Below, one piece after another: positions 9,576-17,243 of a DNA stretch of 64,000 nt. The notes beneath the pieces were generated by a model that ran no database searches, was not told where the DNA came from, and saw only the letters and a program-made list of their open reading frames with translations. The stretch lies in contig UEGQ01000001.1 of assembly GCA_900466005.1 (NCBI GenBank), positions 62,001-126,000 of the forward strand, in the 5' to 3' direction. This stretch comes from Hyphomicrobiales bacterium (GTDB lineage Bacteria > Pseudomonadota > Alphaproteobacteria > Rhizobiales > Rhizobiaceae). Each line of letters begins with the position of its first letter. Within the stretch, counting starts at the first letter, position 1. A program made the translations under genes and the position numbers.

Positions 9576-10721
9576 TCACAGACGCATGCCGGGAATGGCG
9601 AGCGGATTGTCCTCCAGCGCCGCACGGTCCGGCCGGTCGACTTGCGGTTTGCCCGTGAACGCATCGAAGAGCTCCCGCACATAAGCTCCAGGCAGGTCCT
9701 TGGCAATCACGACCAGCCGCGTGCGCCGGTCGCTCGGATCGGGCCAGGCGGGCAACCGGTAGGGCGGGTGGAAGATGGCTTGCACACCATGCAGTACCAA
9801 CGGCTGTTCCGGGCGATCGGTCATTCGCACGATCGCCTTCATCCGCAGGAGCTTCTCGCCGTGGGTCGACCGCAGGAGATCGACAAACATCTCGAGCGAC
9901 GCCGGGTCGATGGGTCCGTCATGGACGATCGAATAGGATCGGATCGCCTCGCCGTGCCGGTTCACGTCGTGATGATGCGCATTGTGGTTATGATGGTGAT
10001 CATGCCCGTGTTCATGATGGTGCCCATGCGCGTGGTCGGGTTCGGCTGTCTCGTCCCTGAGCCAGCGATCGACATCCGGGATTTTGGTCGCCGGATCATA
10101 GAGTCCGTTCGCAAAAACCGTTGCGGTTCCGACCTCGTCATGGTCGCCGTCAGCGATCGGCGCCCGTGGATTGAGCGTCGCAAGACGGTCCAGCAATTCA
10201 GGCAGACTCTCCGGGTCCGCGAGCGACGCCTTGGAGAGGACCAGCCTGTCAGCCACCGCGACCTGCCGGACCGCCTCAGGGAAGTTGTCGAGTGTCGAAC
10301 GGCCGTTCACGGCGTCTACGACCGTGACCACTCCTTCGAGATCGAAGTAACTGGCGATCACGGGGTTCCCCATGACCGATTGCATGACGGGAGCGGGATC
10401 GGCCAGGCCCGTGGTCTCGATAACGACACGCGACACCTGCTTGATCTTGCCGGTCTGCATGCCGTCGACCAGGGCCGCCAAGGTGTCGACGAGCTCGCCG
10501 CGCACGGTGCAGCAAAGGCAACCGTCGGCAAGTTCTATGATGGCGTCGTTCGATGACTCGACCAGCATGTGATCGATACCGACCTCGCCGAACTCGTTGA
10601 TGATGACGGCCGCATCCCGCATCGCCGGATCCTTGAGAATACGGTTGAGCAGTGTCGATTTGCCCGCCCCGAGAAAGCCCGTCAGGATGGAAACGGGAAT
10701 GCGTTCGTTTATGGAAGGCAT
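9576..10721 (-). CDS. COG0523/CobW-type G3E GTPase with histidine-rich metal-binding loop
   Basis: A 381-aa G3E GTPase: Walker A GFLGAGKSTLL, guanine-side motif VLSKASL in place of the usual NKxD, and the family metal motif C-L-C-C (GCLCC at about residues 68-72). Between the GTPase domain and the C-terminal CobW domain is an exceptionally histidine-rich stretch at about residues 230-257 with some 15 His, typical of zinc-handling members. Members of this family deliver zinc or cobalt to client enzymes under metal limitation; the client here is unknown. No Zur site was identified. It lies 17 nt downstream of the D,D-carboxypeptidase gene on the same strand and converges on tusA. Confidence 0.9.
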   Translation of the reverse strand: MPSINERIPVSILTGFLGAGKSTLLNRILKDPAMRDAAVIINEFGEVGIDHMLVESSNDAIIELADGCLCCTVRGELVDTLAALVDGMQTGKIKQVSRVVIETTGLADPAPVMQSVMGNPVIASYFDLEGVVTVVDAVNGRSTLDNFPEAVRQVAVADRLVLSKASLADPESLPELLDRLATLNPRAPIADGDHDEVGTATVFANGLYDPATKIPDVDRWLRDETAEPDHAHGHHHEHGHDHHHNHNAHHHDVNRHGEAIRSYSIVHDGPIDPASLEMFVDLLRSTHGEKLLRMKAIVRMTDRPEQPLVLHGVQAIFHPPYRLPAWPDPSDRRTRLVVIAKDLPGAYVRELFDAFTGKPQVDRPDRAALEDNPLAIPGMRL

Positions 10722-10738
10722 GTCGGGACCCCTCGGGA

Positions 10739-11842
10739 TCAGAAATTAGGCCTCGGGATGGGGATCGGTACGTTTGCGATGGTGCTGCTTGCAGACGCCG
10801 GCTGGGCTGAGACTTCTCCGCCGGGCAGGAGGCCTGCAAACACCGCGCGCGGCGGCCGGTCCATCTCCCTTATATAGGGGGAGAAGAGTTTCATGCGACC
10901 TTCTTCATCGCGTCCCTCGCTGCGCTCCTTGCGCGCGGTCTGGGAGCAGATATCACCACTGATGTCGGTCACCTGGTCACGCCCCTCACCGTACGGTGCA
11001 AGCGTCGCCAGCGTAACGCCCGCACTCGAGCGGGTTGTCAGCGCCTTCTGGAGAAGTTCTGCCGACATGTCGGCACGCGCACCGAGGCTCTCTGCACCGA
11101 GCACCACTGAGATGACCGTCCGGCCGTTCCGTGTAGCGGAAGAAACCTGATTGAAGCCCGACGCGCAGATGAAGCCCGTCTTCATGCCATCGGCACCATC
11201 GAAGCGGCCGATGAGCAGATTGTAGTTTGGATAGGTGCGCTTGCCGGTGGTGACCCCCTCCAGCGAGAAATAACCGGCGTATTCGGGAAACTCCCGGCGT
11301 ATTGCGACGGCAAGGACGGCAAGATCTCGCGCGGTCGTGTACTGTCCCTCCCCGGGAAGTCCGTTCGGATTGATGAAATGTGAGGAATCCATGCCGAGAT
11401 GAGCGGCATTGGCGTTCATCTGGGCGACGAAATTGTCAAGCGAGCCGCCGACGGTCTCGGCGACCGCCACGGCGATGTCGTTCGCGGATTTCACCAGGAG
11501 CAGCTTCAATGCACTGTCAAGTGTCAGCTGTGCCCCCGGCTTGAAGTACATCTTGCTCGCCGGCTGGTCGGCGGCCTTCTTGCTCATCGTGACGATGCTC
11601 TCGAGCGAAATCTGGCCTGACTTCACCGCTCGAAACGTGGTGTAGGCGGTCATCAGCTTCGTCAGCGACGCGGGATACCACTTGCGAAAGGCATCCTCGT
11701 GTTCGATCACGCGCCCCGAGTTGACCTCGACGACGACCCTCGGATTGGCCGCGGAGAGTGTTGGCAAGGCGGTCAGGACAAAGCCCAGCATGACGGCCAG
11801 GAAGCGTACCCGGCGCGTTTCGAACAGAAAAGACGTCTGCAT
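10739..11842 (-). CDS. D-alanyl-D-alanine carboxypeptidase (peptidase S11)
   Basis: A periplasmic low-molecular-mass penicillin-binding protein that trims the terminal D-Ala of peptidoglycan pentapeptides. The 367-aa form starts at ATG 11842 (MQTSFLFETRRVRF), giving a positively charged n-region and a hydrophobic core (FLAVMLGFVLTALPTLSA) as a signal peptide; an in-frame start 33 codons upstream would bury the signal. Active-site motifs are S-L-T-K (YPASLTKLM), S-A-N (VKSANDIA) and K-T-G (DGMKTGFICASG). The C-terminal part has a proline-rich tail (NVPIPIPRPNF). The COG0523 GTPase follows 17 nt later. Confidence 0.93.
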   Translation of the reverse strand: MQTSFLFETRRVRFLAVMLGFVLTALPTLSAANPRVVVEVNSGRVIEHEDAFRKWYPASLTKLMTAYTTFRAVKSGQISLESIVTMSKKAADQPASKMYFKPGAQLTLDSALKLLLVKSANDIAVAVAETVGGSLDNFVAQMNANAAHLGMDSSHFINPNGLPGEGQYTTARDLAVLAVAIRREFPEYAGYFSLEGVTTGKRTYPNYNLLIGRFDGADGMKTGFICASGFNQVSSATRNGRTVISVVLGAESLGARADMSAELLQKALTTRSSAGVTLATLAPYGEGRDQVTDISGDICSQTARKERSEGRDEEGRMKLFSPYIREMDRPPRAVFAGLLPGGEVSAQPASASSTIANVPIPIPRPNF

Positions 11843-12005
11843 CGTCTGCACGATGAAATTCCTCGAATATCTGGAAGCTTCAGAGCCTGCGGTATTTAAC
11901 CTATCTCGGCCACCAATGGCAAAGCCCATTGAATAGGTCAATCAGGAGGGGCACATTCTCGGAAACGAATCGAAAGCCACCAGCACTGCCGGACAGGGAA
12001 ATCAG

Positions 12006-13166
12006 ATGCCGATCTTGAACCGCGCTGCCGAGCTCCAACATGAAGTTAGTGAATGGCGCCGCCATCTCCACACGAATCCGGAAATTCTCTACGATGTCGA
12101 AGAAACTGCGGCTTTCGTCGCGGAAAAATTGCAGGAGTTCGGCGTCGACGAGATCGTGACCGGAATTGGACGTACCGGCGTCGTCGGCGTGATCCGCGGC
12201 CAGGGTAGCGGACGCGCAATCGGCTTGCGCGCTGATATGGACGCCTTGCCGATCCGGGAGCTCAGCGGCAAGGCCTGGGCTTCCAAGACGCCCGGAAAGA
12301 TGCATGCCTGCGGCCATGACGGTCATACCGCGATGCTGCTGGGGGCAGCCAAGCACCTTGCCGAAACGCGCAATTTCCGCGGCTCGGTCATCGTGATCTT
12401 CCAACCTGCGGAGGAAGGCGGCGCCGGCGCGCTCGCCATGGTTCAGGACGGCCTGATGGAGCGTTTCGGCATCGAGGAAGTCTACGGCATGCACAACATG
12501 CCGGGCATGCCCGTCGGCACTTTCGCCATCCGCAAGGGCGGCATCATGGCGGCACCGGACAAGTTCACGATTACAGTGAAGGGTCGCGGCGGCCACGCCG
12601 CCGAGCCGCACCACACGATCGATCCGATCGCGATTGGCGCACAGATCGTAGGCAACCTTCAACTCATTGCGTCCCGCAACGCCAATCCGCTTCGCTCTGT
12701 CGTGGTATCGGTGACACGCTTCCAAGCCGGAACAACCCATAACATCATTCCCGAAGAGGCGATGCTCGGTGGTACCGTGCGCTCGCTCGATGAAGCAGTC
12801 CGTGACCTTGCCGAGAATCGCATCCGCGAGGTGGCAAAAGGTGTGGCCGCCGCCCATGGCGCAGACGTCGTCGTCGATTACGAGCGGGCCTGTCCGGTGA
12901 CGGTCAACCACCCCGACGAAACCACGCACGCGGCACGCGCTGCAATCGACATCGTCGGCGGCCAAAATGTCGACACGGAGGTCGACCCCTCAATGGCGGG
13001 GGAGGATTTCGCCTTCATGCTGCAGGCGCGGCCGGGCGCCTACATCATGATCGGGAACGGCAAGACCGCAGGCCTCCACCACCCCGCCTACGACTTCAAC
13101 GACGAGGCGATCGCCTACGGCGTGTCCTACTGGGTACGTCTCGCCGAACAGCGCCTCACCGAGTGA
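12006..13166 (+). CDS. M20-family N-acyl amino acid amidohydrolase (hippurate hydrolase-like)
   Basis: A 386-aa metallohydrolase of the M20D/HipO group. Metal-binding motifs are R-A-D-M-D-A-L-P (the Asp region), H-A-C-G-H-D-G-H-T-A-M-L, and the catalytic Glu pair in FQPAEEGGAGA. A dimerisation insert starts at about GGHAAEPHHTIDPI, and the C-terminal ligand H is in TAGLHHPAYDFND. It is probably cytoplasmic, with no signal peptide. It would hydrolyse N-acylated amino acids, hippurate-like amides or N-acetyl amino acids; the precise substrate is not decidable. Divergent from the D,D-carboxypeptidase and followed by tRNA-Arg. Confidence 0.9.
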   Translation: MPILNRAAELQHEVSEWRRHLHTNPEILYDVEETAAFVAEKLQEFGVDEIVTGIGRTGVVGVIRGQGSGRAIGLRADMDALPIRELSGKAWASKTPGKMHACGHDGHTAMLLGAAKHLAETRNFRGSVIVIFQPAEEGGAGALAMVQDGLMERFGIEEVYGMHNMPGMPVGTFAIRKGGIMAAPDKFTITVKGRGGHAAEPHHTIDPIAIGAQIVGNLQLIASRNANPLRSVVVSVTRFQAGTTHNIIPEEAMLGGTVRSLDEAVRDLAENRIREVAKGVAAAHGADVVVDYERACPVTVNHPDETTHAARAAIDIVGGQNVDTEVDPSMAGEDFAFMLQARPGAYIMIGNGKTAGLHHPAYDFNDEAIAYGVSYWVRLAEQRLTE

Positions 13167-13240
13167 TTGCAGCCGCCGTCCCCGTCGCCTGGAAAAACGC
13201 TTGGCTTCCCGGCACTCGTTTTGTATGGATGCAGCCCAGT

Positions 13241-13317
13241 GGTCCCGTAGCTCAGCAGGATAGAGCACCAGATTCCTAATCTGGGGGTCACGCGTTCGAA
13301 TCGCGTCGGGATCACCA
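13241..13317 (+). tRNA. tRNA-Arg (anticodon CCU)
   Basis: A 77-nt cloverleaf with encoded CCA. The acceptor stem GGTCCCG pairs with CGGGATC (one G-U). The anticodon stem is CCAGA/TCTGG with loop TTCCTAA, giving anticodon CCT (13275-13277), which reads AGG. The T arm contains GTTCGAATC. It marks the boundary between core genes on its left and a run of stress-type and unknown genes on its right. Confidence 0.95.
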
Positions 13318-13320
13318 TTT

Positions 13321-13755
13321 CTATTGCAGCGAACCGTTCGTCCATTCCGTCAGCGTCTTGAGCGCATGTTCGTACTTGTCCGCGTTTCCGCGTGACAGGT
13401 TCACCTGCCACAGATTGTCCTCCAGATCCGCTCGCTTTACCTCTCGGGCGAGCGGATGACCAAAGACGCGACGCAGGAAGGCGTCTTCGTCTTCCTCCCC
13501 CCTTTTCGTCAGCGCGTCGACCGCTGAAACGATGTGCGAAGAGAAGCCTTCCTCCTTCAGCCTGTCGACCGTCCAGCCCCGCCCTTTTTCGGCTACGTCG
13601 TGCAGATAAGCGACAGTCTTCGCTTCATCGTCTACCAGTGCGGCGGCGACCCGTTGGCAGTGTTCGAAATACGGGCGACCCGTCTTGTCCATCTGCCCGT
13701 CGTGCGCCTCCGCCGCGATCTGGATAGCGTGTTTCAGATGTTCGCTCGTCTGCAC
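13321..13755 (-). CDS. HD-domain hydrolase resembling small alarmone hydrolases (MESH1/SpoT-HD)
   Basis: A 144-aa single-domain HD protein. The opening AIQIAAEAHDGQMDKTGRPYFEHCQRVAA matches the RelA/SpoT hydrolase domain pattern A-x-x-A-H-x-G-Q-x-x-K-x-G-x-P-Y-x-x-H. The HD pair is in TVAYLHDVAEKG, and a later Asp (KRADLEDNL) supplies the last metal ligand. SpoT and MESH1 usually have E-D after the HD; here it is E-K, so (p)ppGpp hydrolysis is not assured. No synthetase or TGS domain is present. Last gene of a probable three-gene minus-strand operon (BON protein, small membrane protein, this). Its stop lies 4 nt from the end of tRNA-Arg. Confidence 0.8.
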   Translation of the reverse strand: MQTSEHLKHAIQIAAEAHDGQMDKTGRPYFEHCQRVAAALVDDEAKTVAYLHDVAEKGRGWTVDRLKEEGFSSHIVSAVDALTKRGEEDEDAFLRRVFGHPLAREVKRADLEDNLWQVNLSRGNADKYEHALKTLTEWTNGSLQ

Positions 13756-13782
13756 CTACCCCTCCCCTCGTTGCGTCGCGGC

Positions 13783-13941
13783 CTATCTCCTGCCGTTTTC
13801 GTAGAGATGTCGCACCGCGTCGTTCTGTTCATGCTTTTCGCGTGCGGAGAGCCGCCTCTGACGCAACATCGCGTAGGCGATCGCCGCTCCGAGCATGACC
13901 GGACCAATGGCGACCGCAATGAACCAGACCAGATCAGCCAT
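13783..13941 (-). CDS. Small membrane protein (52 aa), unknown
   Basis: Starts MADLVWFIAVAIGPVMLGAAIAYAMLRQRR: one N-terminal transmembrane helix (about residues 4-24) followed by a basic and then polar tail (LSAREKHEQNDAVRHLYENGRR). A GGGAGGG ribosome-binding site sits about 7 nt upstream of the ATG. The start overlaps the end of the BON-domain gene by 8 nt, so translation is probably coupled, and the HD-domain gene follows 27 nt downstream. I know of no named family; an envelope or stress role is suggested only by context. Confidence 0.75.
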   Translation of the reverse strand: MADLVWFIAVAIGPVMLGAAIAYAMLRQRRLSAREKHEQNDAVRHLYENGRR

Positions 13942-14323
13942 CACGTACCCTCCCGTGTTTGCTCCCTCCTACCTCGAGCCGGTTCTCGCAGGCGTAGACA
14001 CCTTCGATGGAAAGGGCGTCCTTCTCGGCCCGAACGCTGGCCTCCGGCGAATCAACGACGCCCTCCAGCACCACGCGCCGTTGGTGCACCGAGACGCTTA
14101 CTGACCCGGGGTCCACAAAGGGATTCTGTTCGAGTTGCGCGGCAACCTGAGCCGCAATAAAGGCATCGTCGTGCGTCTTCTCGTGCGAGCGGCCGCGCTC
14201 ATTCGAGCTGGCATCTCCTTCGCCAGGCAGATAGCCGGCAGGTCGGCTCTCCTCAGGCCCCTCCCAGCGCGGCCACTGCGACACTTCGCCGGGCCGCCCC
14301 GGCTTGGGCGTGGCATTTTTCAT
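13934..14323 (-). CDS. BON-domain protein
   Basis: A 129-aa protein. The first 60 residues are Pro/Gly/charged and look disordered (KPGRPGEVSQWPRWEGPEES...). The C-terminal half is a BON domain (AAQVAAQLEQNPFVDPGSVSVSVHQRRVVLEGVVDSPEASVRAEKDALSIEGVYACENRLEV, about residues 50-120). BON domains occur in osmotic-shock proteins (OsmY) and may bind phospholipid. No signal peptide is seen with this start (ATG at 14323, preceded by GAGGAGAAGAG). First gene of the minus-strand operon; a general-stress-type promoter lies at 14380-14356. Confidence 0.85.
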   Translation of the reverse strand: MKNATPKPGRPGEVSQWPRWEGPEESRPAGYLPGEGDASSNERGRSHEKTHDDAFIAAQVAAQLEQNPFVDPGSVSVSVHQRRVVLEGVVDSPEASVRAEKDALSIEGVYACENRLEVGGSKHGRVRDG

Positions 14324-14355
14324 GTCTCTTCTCCTCGTCTTCGGCCAATAACTGG

Positions 14356-14380
14356 AACCCTCAGGTCCCGCAAAGGTTCC
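14356..14380 (-). promoter_or_regulatory. Putative RpoE2/EcfG (general stress sigma) promoter for the BON operon
   Basis: On the minus strand GGAAC (14380-14376), 16 nt, then GGTT (14359-14356), fitting the alphaproteobacterial EcfG consensus GGAAC-N16/17-CGTT with one mismatch in the -10 element. It ends 33 nt before the BON start codon. The element is palindromic, so GGAAC-N17-GTT can also be read on the plus strand. Confidence 0.6.
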
Positions 14381-14385
14381 GCCGT

Positions 14386-14410
14386 GGAACGCTACCGGCG
14401 CTGGCGCGTT
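14386..14410 (+). promoter_or_regulatory. Putative RpoE2/EcfG promoter for the 109-aa gene
   Basis: GGAAC (14386-14390), exactly 16 nt, then CGTT (14407-14410): a perfect match to the EcfG general-stress promoter consensus. It ends 39 nt before the ATG at 14449 and 22 nt before its GGAAGGAG ribosome-binding site. Confidence 0.7.
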
Positions 14411-14448
14411 GCTCCCGAGGCGACGACACGTCGGAAGGAGAACATCGA

Positions 14449-14778
14449 ATGGACGAGAAGCTGCAAATCTATCGTCTTGTCCCACTCGCGGAACCGGATG
14501 ATCCTAACTGGCAGAATGCGCCGTCGCAGGGGGAGATCGTGGTCCGCGCCCGCTCTGCAGGCGACGCCCGTATCGTGGCGACCGAAGCCGAAACCGACTT
14601 CCCCGAAGTACACGCCAAACCCGCCGAGGACGTCTCAACAGCGATTGCCAGCGCATTTCGCAGCGACAAGCTCTACAGCGTCGTGCTGGACGAAAGCGGC
14701 CGCTATCCACCGGAAGGCCCGCGTGGCGTCGTCGCTGGCCACATAAACCCGGAGGTCATTCTACCGAAGCAAATCTGA
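14449..14778 (+). CDS. Conserved-looking hypothetical protein (109 aa)
   Basis: A soluble acidic protein, MDEKLQIYRLVPLAEPDDPNW..., with a strong GGAAGGAG ribosome-binding site. The sequence has alternating beta and alpha character (GEIVVRARSAGDARIVATEAETDF; DKLYSVVLDESGRYPPEGPRGVV), compatible with a small alpha/beta domain. There is no signal peptide, transmembrane segment or cysteine motif. It is preceded by a perfect EcfG-type promoter, so induction in stationary phase or stress is expected. Function unknown. Confidence 0.75.
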   Translation: MDEKLQIYRLVPLAEPDDPNWQNAPSQGEIVVRARSAGDARIVATEAETDFPEVHAKPAEDVSTAIASAFRSDKLYSVVLDESGRYPPEGPRGVVAGHINPEVILPKQI

Positions 14779-14794
14779 CCAACGGCGAAAGGCT

Positions 14795-15139
14795 CTAAAG
14801 ACGGTGCATCCGCGCAAGGTCGAGCTCTGGGAACCGGCGGACGAGATCCTCACGCGTATCACAGGTCAGCGGTTCGGAAGAAAGGGAGACGCTGACATCG
14901 TCGGCGACGTCGAGTCCTTCCGGACGGTATAATTTTATCGTTTCCGCACCGTCACGCTCGAGCAGCGCCTCCCGGCGGAAACCTTGCTTCAGAAGCCAGT
15001 CTCGGGGTGCCTGCAAAGTTGCGGTCGCCATATATCGCTCTCCACTTCGCACGGCGGAAATCTGGTAGGTTACCGGCGATCTTCCGTTCCCGATCAGCAA
15101 CATTCCCTGCCCGTCTGCATTCTCGATATGTTCGGACAT
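14795..15139 (-). CDS. Hypothetical protein (114 aa)
   Basis: Starts MSEHIENADGQGMLLIGNGRSPVTYQISAV with GGAG upstream; a longer reading to 15253 is possible but crosses the putative promoter. The protein looks like a compact beta-rich domain (VTYQISAVRSGERYMATATLQAPRDWLLKQGF; ETIKLYRPEGLDVADDVSVSLSSE). No targeting signal is seen. It converges on the 109-aa gene. A GGAAC-N17-GGTT promoter lies 41 nt upstream of the start. Function unknown. Confidence 0.7.
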   Translation of the reverse strand: MSEHIENADGQGMLLIGNGRSPVTYQISAVRSGERYMATATLQAPRDWLLKQGFRREALLERDGAETIKLYRPEGLDVADDVSVSLSSEPLTCDTREDLVRRFPELDLARMHRL

Positions 15140-15179
15140 GTTCGTTTCTCCGTGTTGCCCGGCCCCTGGCACTGGAGGA

Positions 15180-15205
15180 AACCGGCCTGCAGCGGTCATT
15201 GTTCC
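15180..15205 (-). promoter_or_regulatory. Putative RpoE2/EcfG promoter for the 114-aa gene
   Basis: Minus-strand GGAAC (15205-15201), 17 nt, then GGTT (15183-15180), that is GGAAC-N19-TT, ending 41 nt upstream of the ATG at 15139. One mismatch from the -10 consensus CGTT. Confidence 0.5.
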
Positions 15206-15246
15206 TGGCAGTTGTAGAAGAAGGGATGTGCTGCCGTCGGGCAGTC

Positions 15247-15272
15247 GGAACATTACGGCATTCTGCGCTGTT
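15247..15272 (+). promoter_or_regulatory. Putative RpoE2/EcfG promoter for the 87-aa gene and topoisomerase IB
   Basis: GGAAC (15247-15251), 17 nt, then TGTT (15269-15272), that is GGAAC-N19-TT, ending 35 nt before the ATG at 15307. One mismatch from CGTT. Confidence 0.5.
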
Positions 15273-15306
15273 TGCCGGGAGAACGCAAAGCCGCACGGAG
15301 GACGTC

Positions 15307-15570
15307 ATGACCACGGCAAGACAGACAACCGATCATCAGGAGATCCGCAAATGGACGGAGGCGCGCGGCGGCCGCCCTGCCAAGGTGAAAGGTGCATCCC
15401 GCGGCGGGATACTCCGCATAGATTTCCGTGAGCCGGACGAGAACCTGGAAGAGATCAGTTGGCAGGAGTTCTTCGATATCTTCGATTCGGGCGAACTCGC
15501 TTTTCTGTACCAAGAGGAGACCGAGGGTGGGCAGGAGAGCCGCTTCAACAAGTTCGTCGACAGAGAGTAG
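15307..15570 (+). CDS. Hypothetical protein (87 aa)
   Basis: Starts MTTARQTTDHQEIRKWTEARGGRPAKVKG after a GGAGG ribosome-binding site. The N-terminal half (HQEIRKWTEARGGRPAKV) looks like a small helical or nucleic-acid-type segment. The C-terminal half is acidic (EPDENLEEISWQEFFDIFDSGELAFLYQEE). It lies 37 nt upstream of the topoisomerase IB gene on the same strand and probably shares its promoter. I do not recognise a characterised family. Confidence 0.75.
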   Translation: MTTARQTTDHQEIRKWTEARGGRPAKVKGASRGGILRIDFREPDENLEEISWQEFFDIFDSGELAFLYQEETEGGQESRFNKFVDRE

Positions 15571-15607
15571 TGAATCACCGGCATTCGCGTAAACGCGCAA
15601 GGTCCCC

Positions 15608-16672
15608 ATGTCATCAAACAGTTCGTCCGCGGACCGACGCGTCGGCTTAGAGAAGGCGGGGCTCGTCTATGTGAGTGACGAGGAGCCGGGCATCCGGCGT
15701 GTTCGAAGGGGCCGAGGCTTCAGCTACCAGTTGCCGGATGGATCTATTCTGGACGATCCCATTGTGCGGCAACGTATAAGGGCCCTTGCCTTACCTCCCG
15801 CCTATCATGACGTCTGGATCTGTACCAAGGCGAATGGCCATCTGCAGGCGACGGGATATGACGCCAGGAATCGAAAGCAGTATTTCTATCATCCGGAATG
15901 GCAGGCGCTGCGTAGTCAGCAGAAATTCGACGATCTTCTCGGCTTCGCCGAGAGCCTCCCCGCCATAAGGCGCCGGGTCGAACGCGATCTTGGTGCTCCG
16001 TCGGACGAGGCGCATTTCCTGCTGGCGGCCCTGATCGTTCTCTTGGACGAGACACATCTGCGGGTTGGCAACCGTTCCTACGCTAAGGAAAACCACACCT
16101 ATGGCGCGACGACGCTTCTCAAGCAGCATCTCTCCCTGGATGGCGAACAGGTTGAGATCCGCTTTCGGGCGAAGGGCGGTAAACGCGTCAGCAAGCGGCT
16201 GAAAAGCCCGCGGCTGCAGAGAATTCTTGAGGAGATCGCCGACCTGCCGGGACGCGAGCTCTTTTCATGGCGGGACGACGCCGGCTTACATCGCGTCGAG
16301 TCGAGTCAGCTGAACGCCTATCTGAGCGAAATTGCCGGAATTCCGGTCTCGGCGAAGACTTTCCGGACCTGGGGCGGCAGCCTGGCAGCGTTCCGCGAAG
16401 GCTTGTCACAGCTGCGCAAAGGAGAACAGCCGCACGTCAAAGATATGTGCCACTCGGCGGCAAAAGCTCTCCACAACACGCCCTCGGTCTGCCGGGCGAG
16501 CTATGTCCATCCCGCAATCCTTTCGCTGGCTGAACTGAATGATGATGGGGAAAGGAGAGATCTTATCGCGCGACTCGACCTGAGTGTTCCGGAGTCCGGC
16601 CTCTACGCGGATGAAGCGAGGCTGGTCGCACTTCTTCGGGAGAGCGGAGAAGATCGGAAGATGAGGACATGA
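15608..16672 (+). CDS. DNA topoisomerase IB (poxvirus-type)
   Basis: A 354-aa type IB topoisomerase, which relaxes supercoils through a 3'-phosphotyrosine. It has an N-terminal domain (GFSYQLPDGSILDDPIVRQRIRALALPPAY...WICTKANGHLQATGYDARNRKQYFYHP), the catalytic core with Arg/Lys in DETHLRVGNRSYAKENHTYGATTLL and KGGKRV, and the active-site Tyr in SVCRASYVHP. Bacterial TopIB enzymes of this size are scattered in soil bacteria and are not essential. Context places it in a cluster with general-stress-type promoters, so a role in DNA protection under stress is an inference. Confidence 0.93.
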   Translation: MSSNSSSADRRVGLEKAGLVYVSDEEPGIRRVRRGRGFSYQLPDGSILDDPIVRQRIRALALPPAYHDVWICTKANGHLQATGYDARNRKQYFYHPEWQALRSQQKFDDLLGFAESLPAIRRRVERDLGAPSDEAHFLLAALIVLLDETHLRVGNRSYAKENHTYGATTLLKQHLSLDGEQVEIRFRAKGGKRVSKRLKSPRLQRILEEIADLPGRELFSWRDDAGLHRVESSQLNAYLSEIAGIPVSAKTFRTWGGSLAAFREGLSQLRKGEQPHVKDMCHSAAKALHNTPSVCRASYVHPAILSLAELNDDGERRDLIARLDLSVPESGLYADEARLVALLRESGEDRKMRT

Positions 16673-16709
16673 GGAAGGCCAGGCAATCTTTTTTGCCCGG
16701 CCCTCGGAG

Positions 16710-17207
16710 TCATGCCGCCTTCTGTGCGGCCGTATTCACGGCGCCTTCGGCAAGCTTCGTCAGAGATTCGTCGGTCTTCGCTTCCTCGGTGAGCGTCTGG
16801 TCGAGCAGCTTCACCGCATCCTTGTGGCCAAGCTGCTCGGCCCACGAACGCAGCGTGCCGTACCGGCTAATCTCGTAGTGTTCGACCGCCTGGGCAGCCG
16901 CCAGCAACCCCGCATCGAGCGCCGGAGCCCCCTTGAAGGCTTCCATGATCTCTTCGCCCTCTTCGATGATGCCGTCGATCGCCGGGCACGTCTTGGCGCG
17001 CGGACGCTTGCCAATGATCTCGAAAACCTGCTGCAAGCGTTCGACGTGTTCCTCGGTCTCTTCCTTGTGCTTCTCGAAGGCGTCCTTGAGTTTTTGGCTG
17101 CTGGCGCCGCGCGCCATCTTCGGCAACGCCTTCAGGATCTTCCGTTCCGCGTAGTAGATGTCCTTCAGCGTTTCGTGGAAGAGATCTTCCAAATTCTTCT
17201 CTGCCAT
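16710..17207 (-). CDS. DUF892 (YciE/YciF-type) ferritin-like protein
   Basis: A 165-aa four-helix protein of the DUF892 family. It starts MAEKNLEDLFHETLKDIYYAERKILKALPKMA, with repeated E-x-x-H-type metal-site segments (KHKEETEEHVERL; AQAVEHYEISRYGTL). E. coli YciF and YciE are stress-induced members. The start at 17207 is chosen over one 32 codons upstream because the family begins close to this residue. An EcfG-type promoter ends 37 nt upstream. Convergent with topoisomerase IB. Confidence 0.9.
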   Translation of the reverse strand: MAEKNLEDLFHETLKDIYYAERKILKALPKMARGASSQKLKDAFEKHKEETEEHVERLQQVFEIIGKRPRAKTCPAIDGIIEEGEEIMEAFKGAPALDAGLLAAAQAVEHYEISRYGTLRSWAEQLGHKDAVKLLDQTLTEEAKTDESLTKLAEGAVNTAAQKAA

Positions 17208-17243
17208 TGCGGTTCTCCATTGCGGTTGGACTTGCCGCAGAAG

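Noticed and set aside
9958..10040. Apparent short-repeat tract (CAT/GTG-rich)
   Set aside because: It encodes the histidine-rich loop of the COG0523 GTPase in the right frame, so it is explained by protein composition and not by a mobile or regulatory repeat.
16677..16702. Hairpin between topoisomerase IB and DUF892 genes as a terminator
   Set aside because: The stem has a mismatch and the T-run is in the loop, not after the stem. It may help end transcription but does not meet the intrinsic-terminator pattern.
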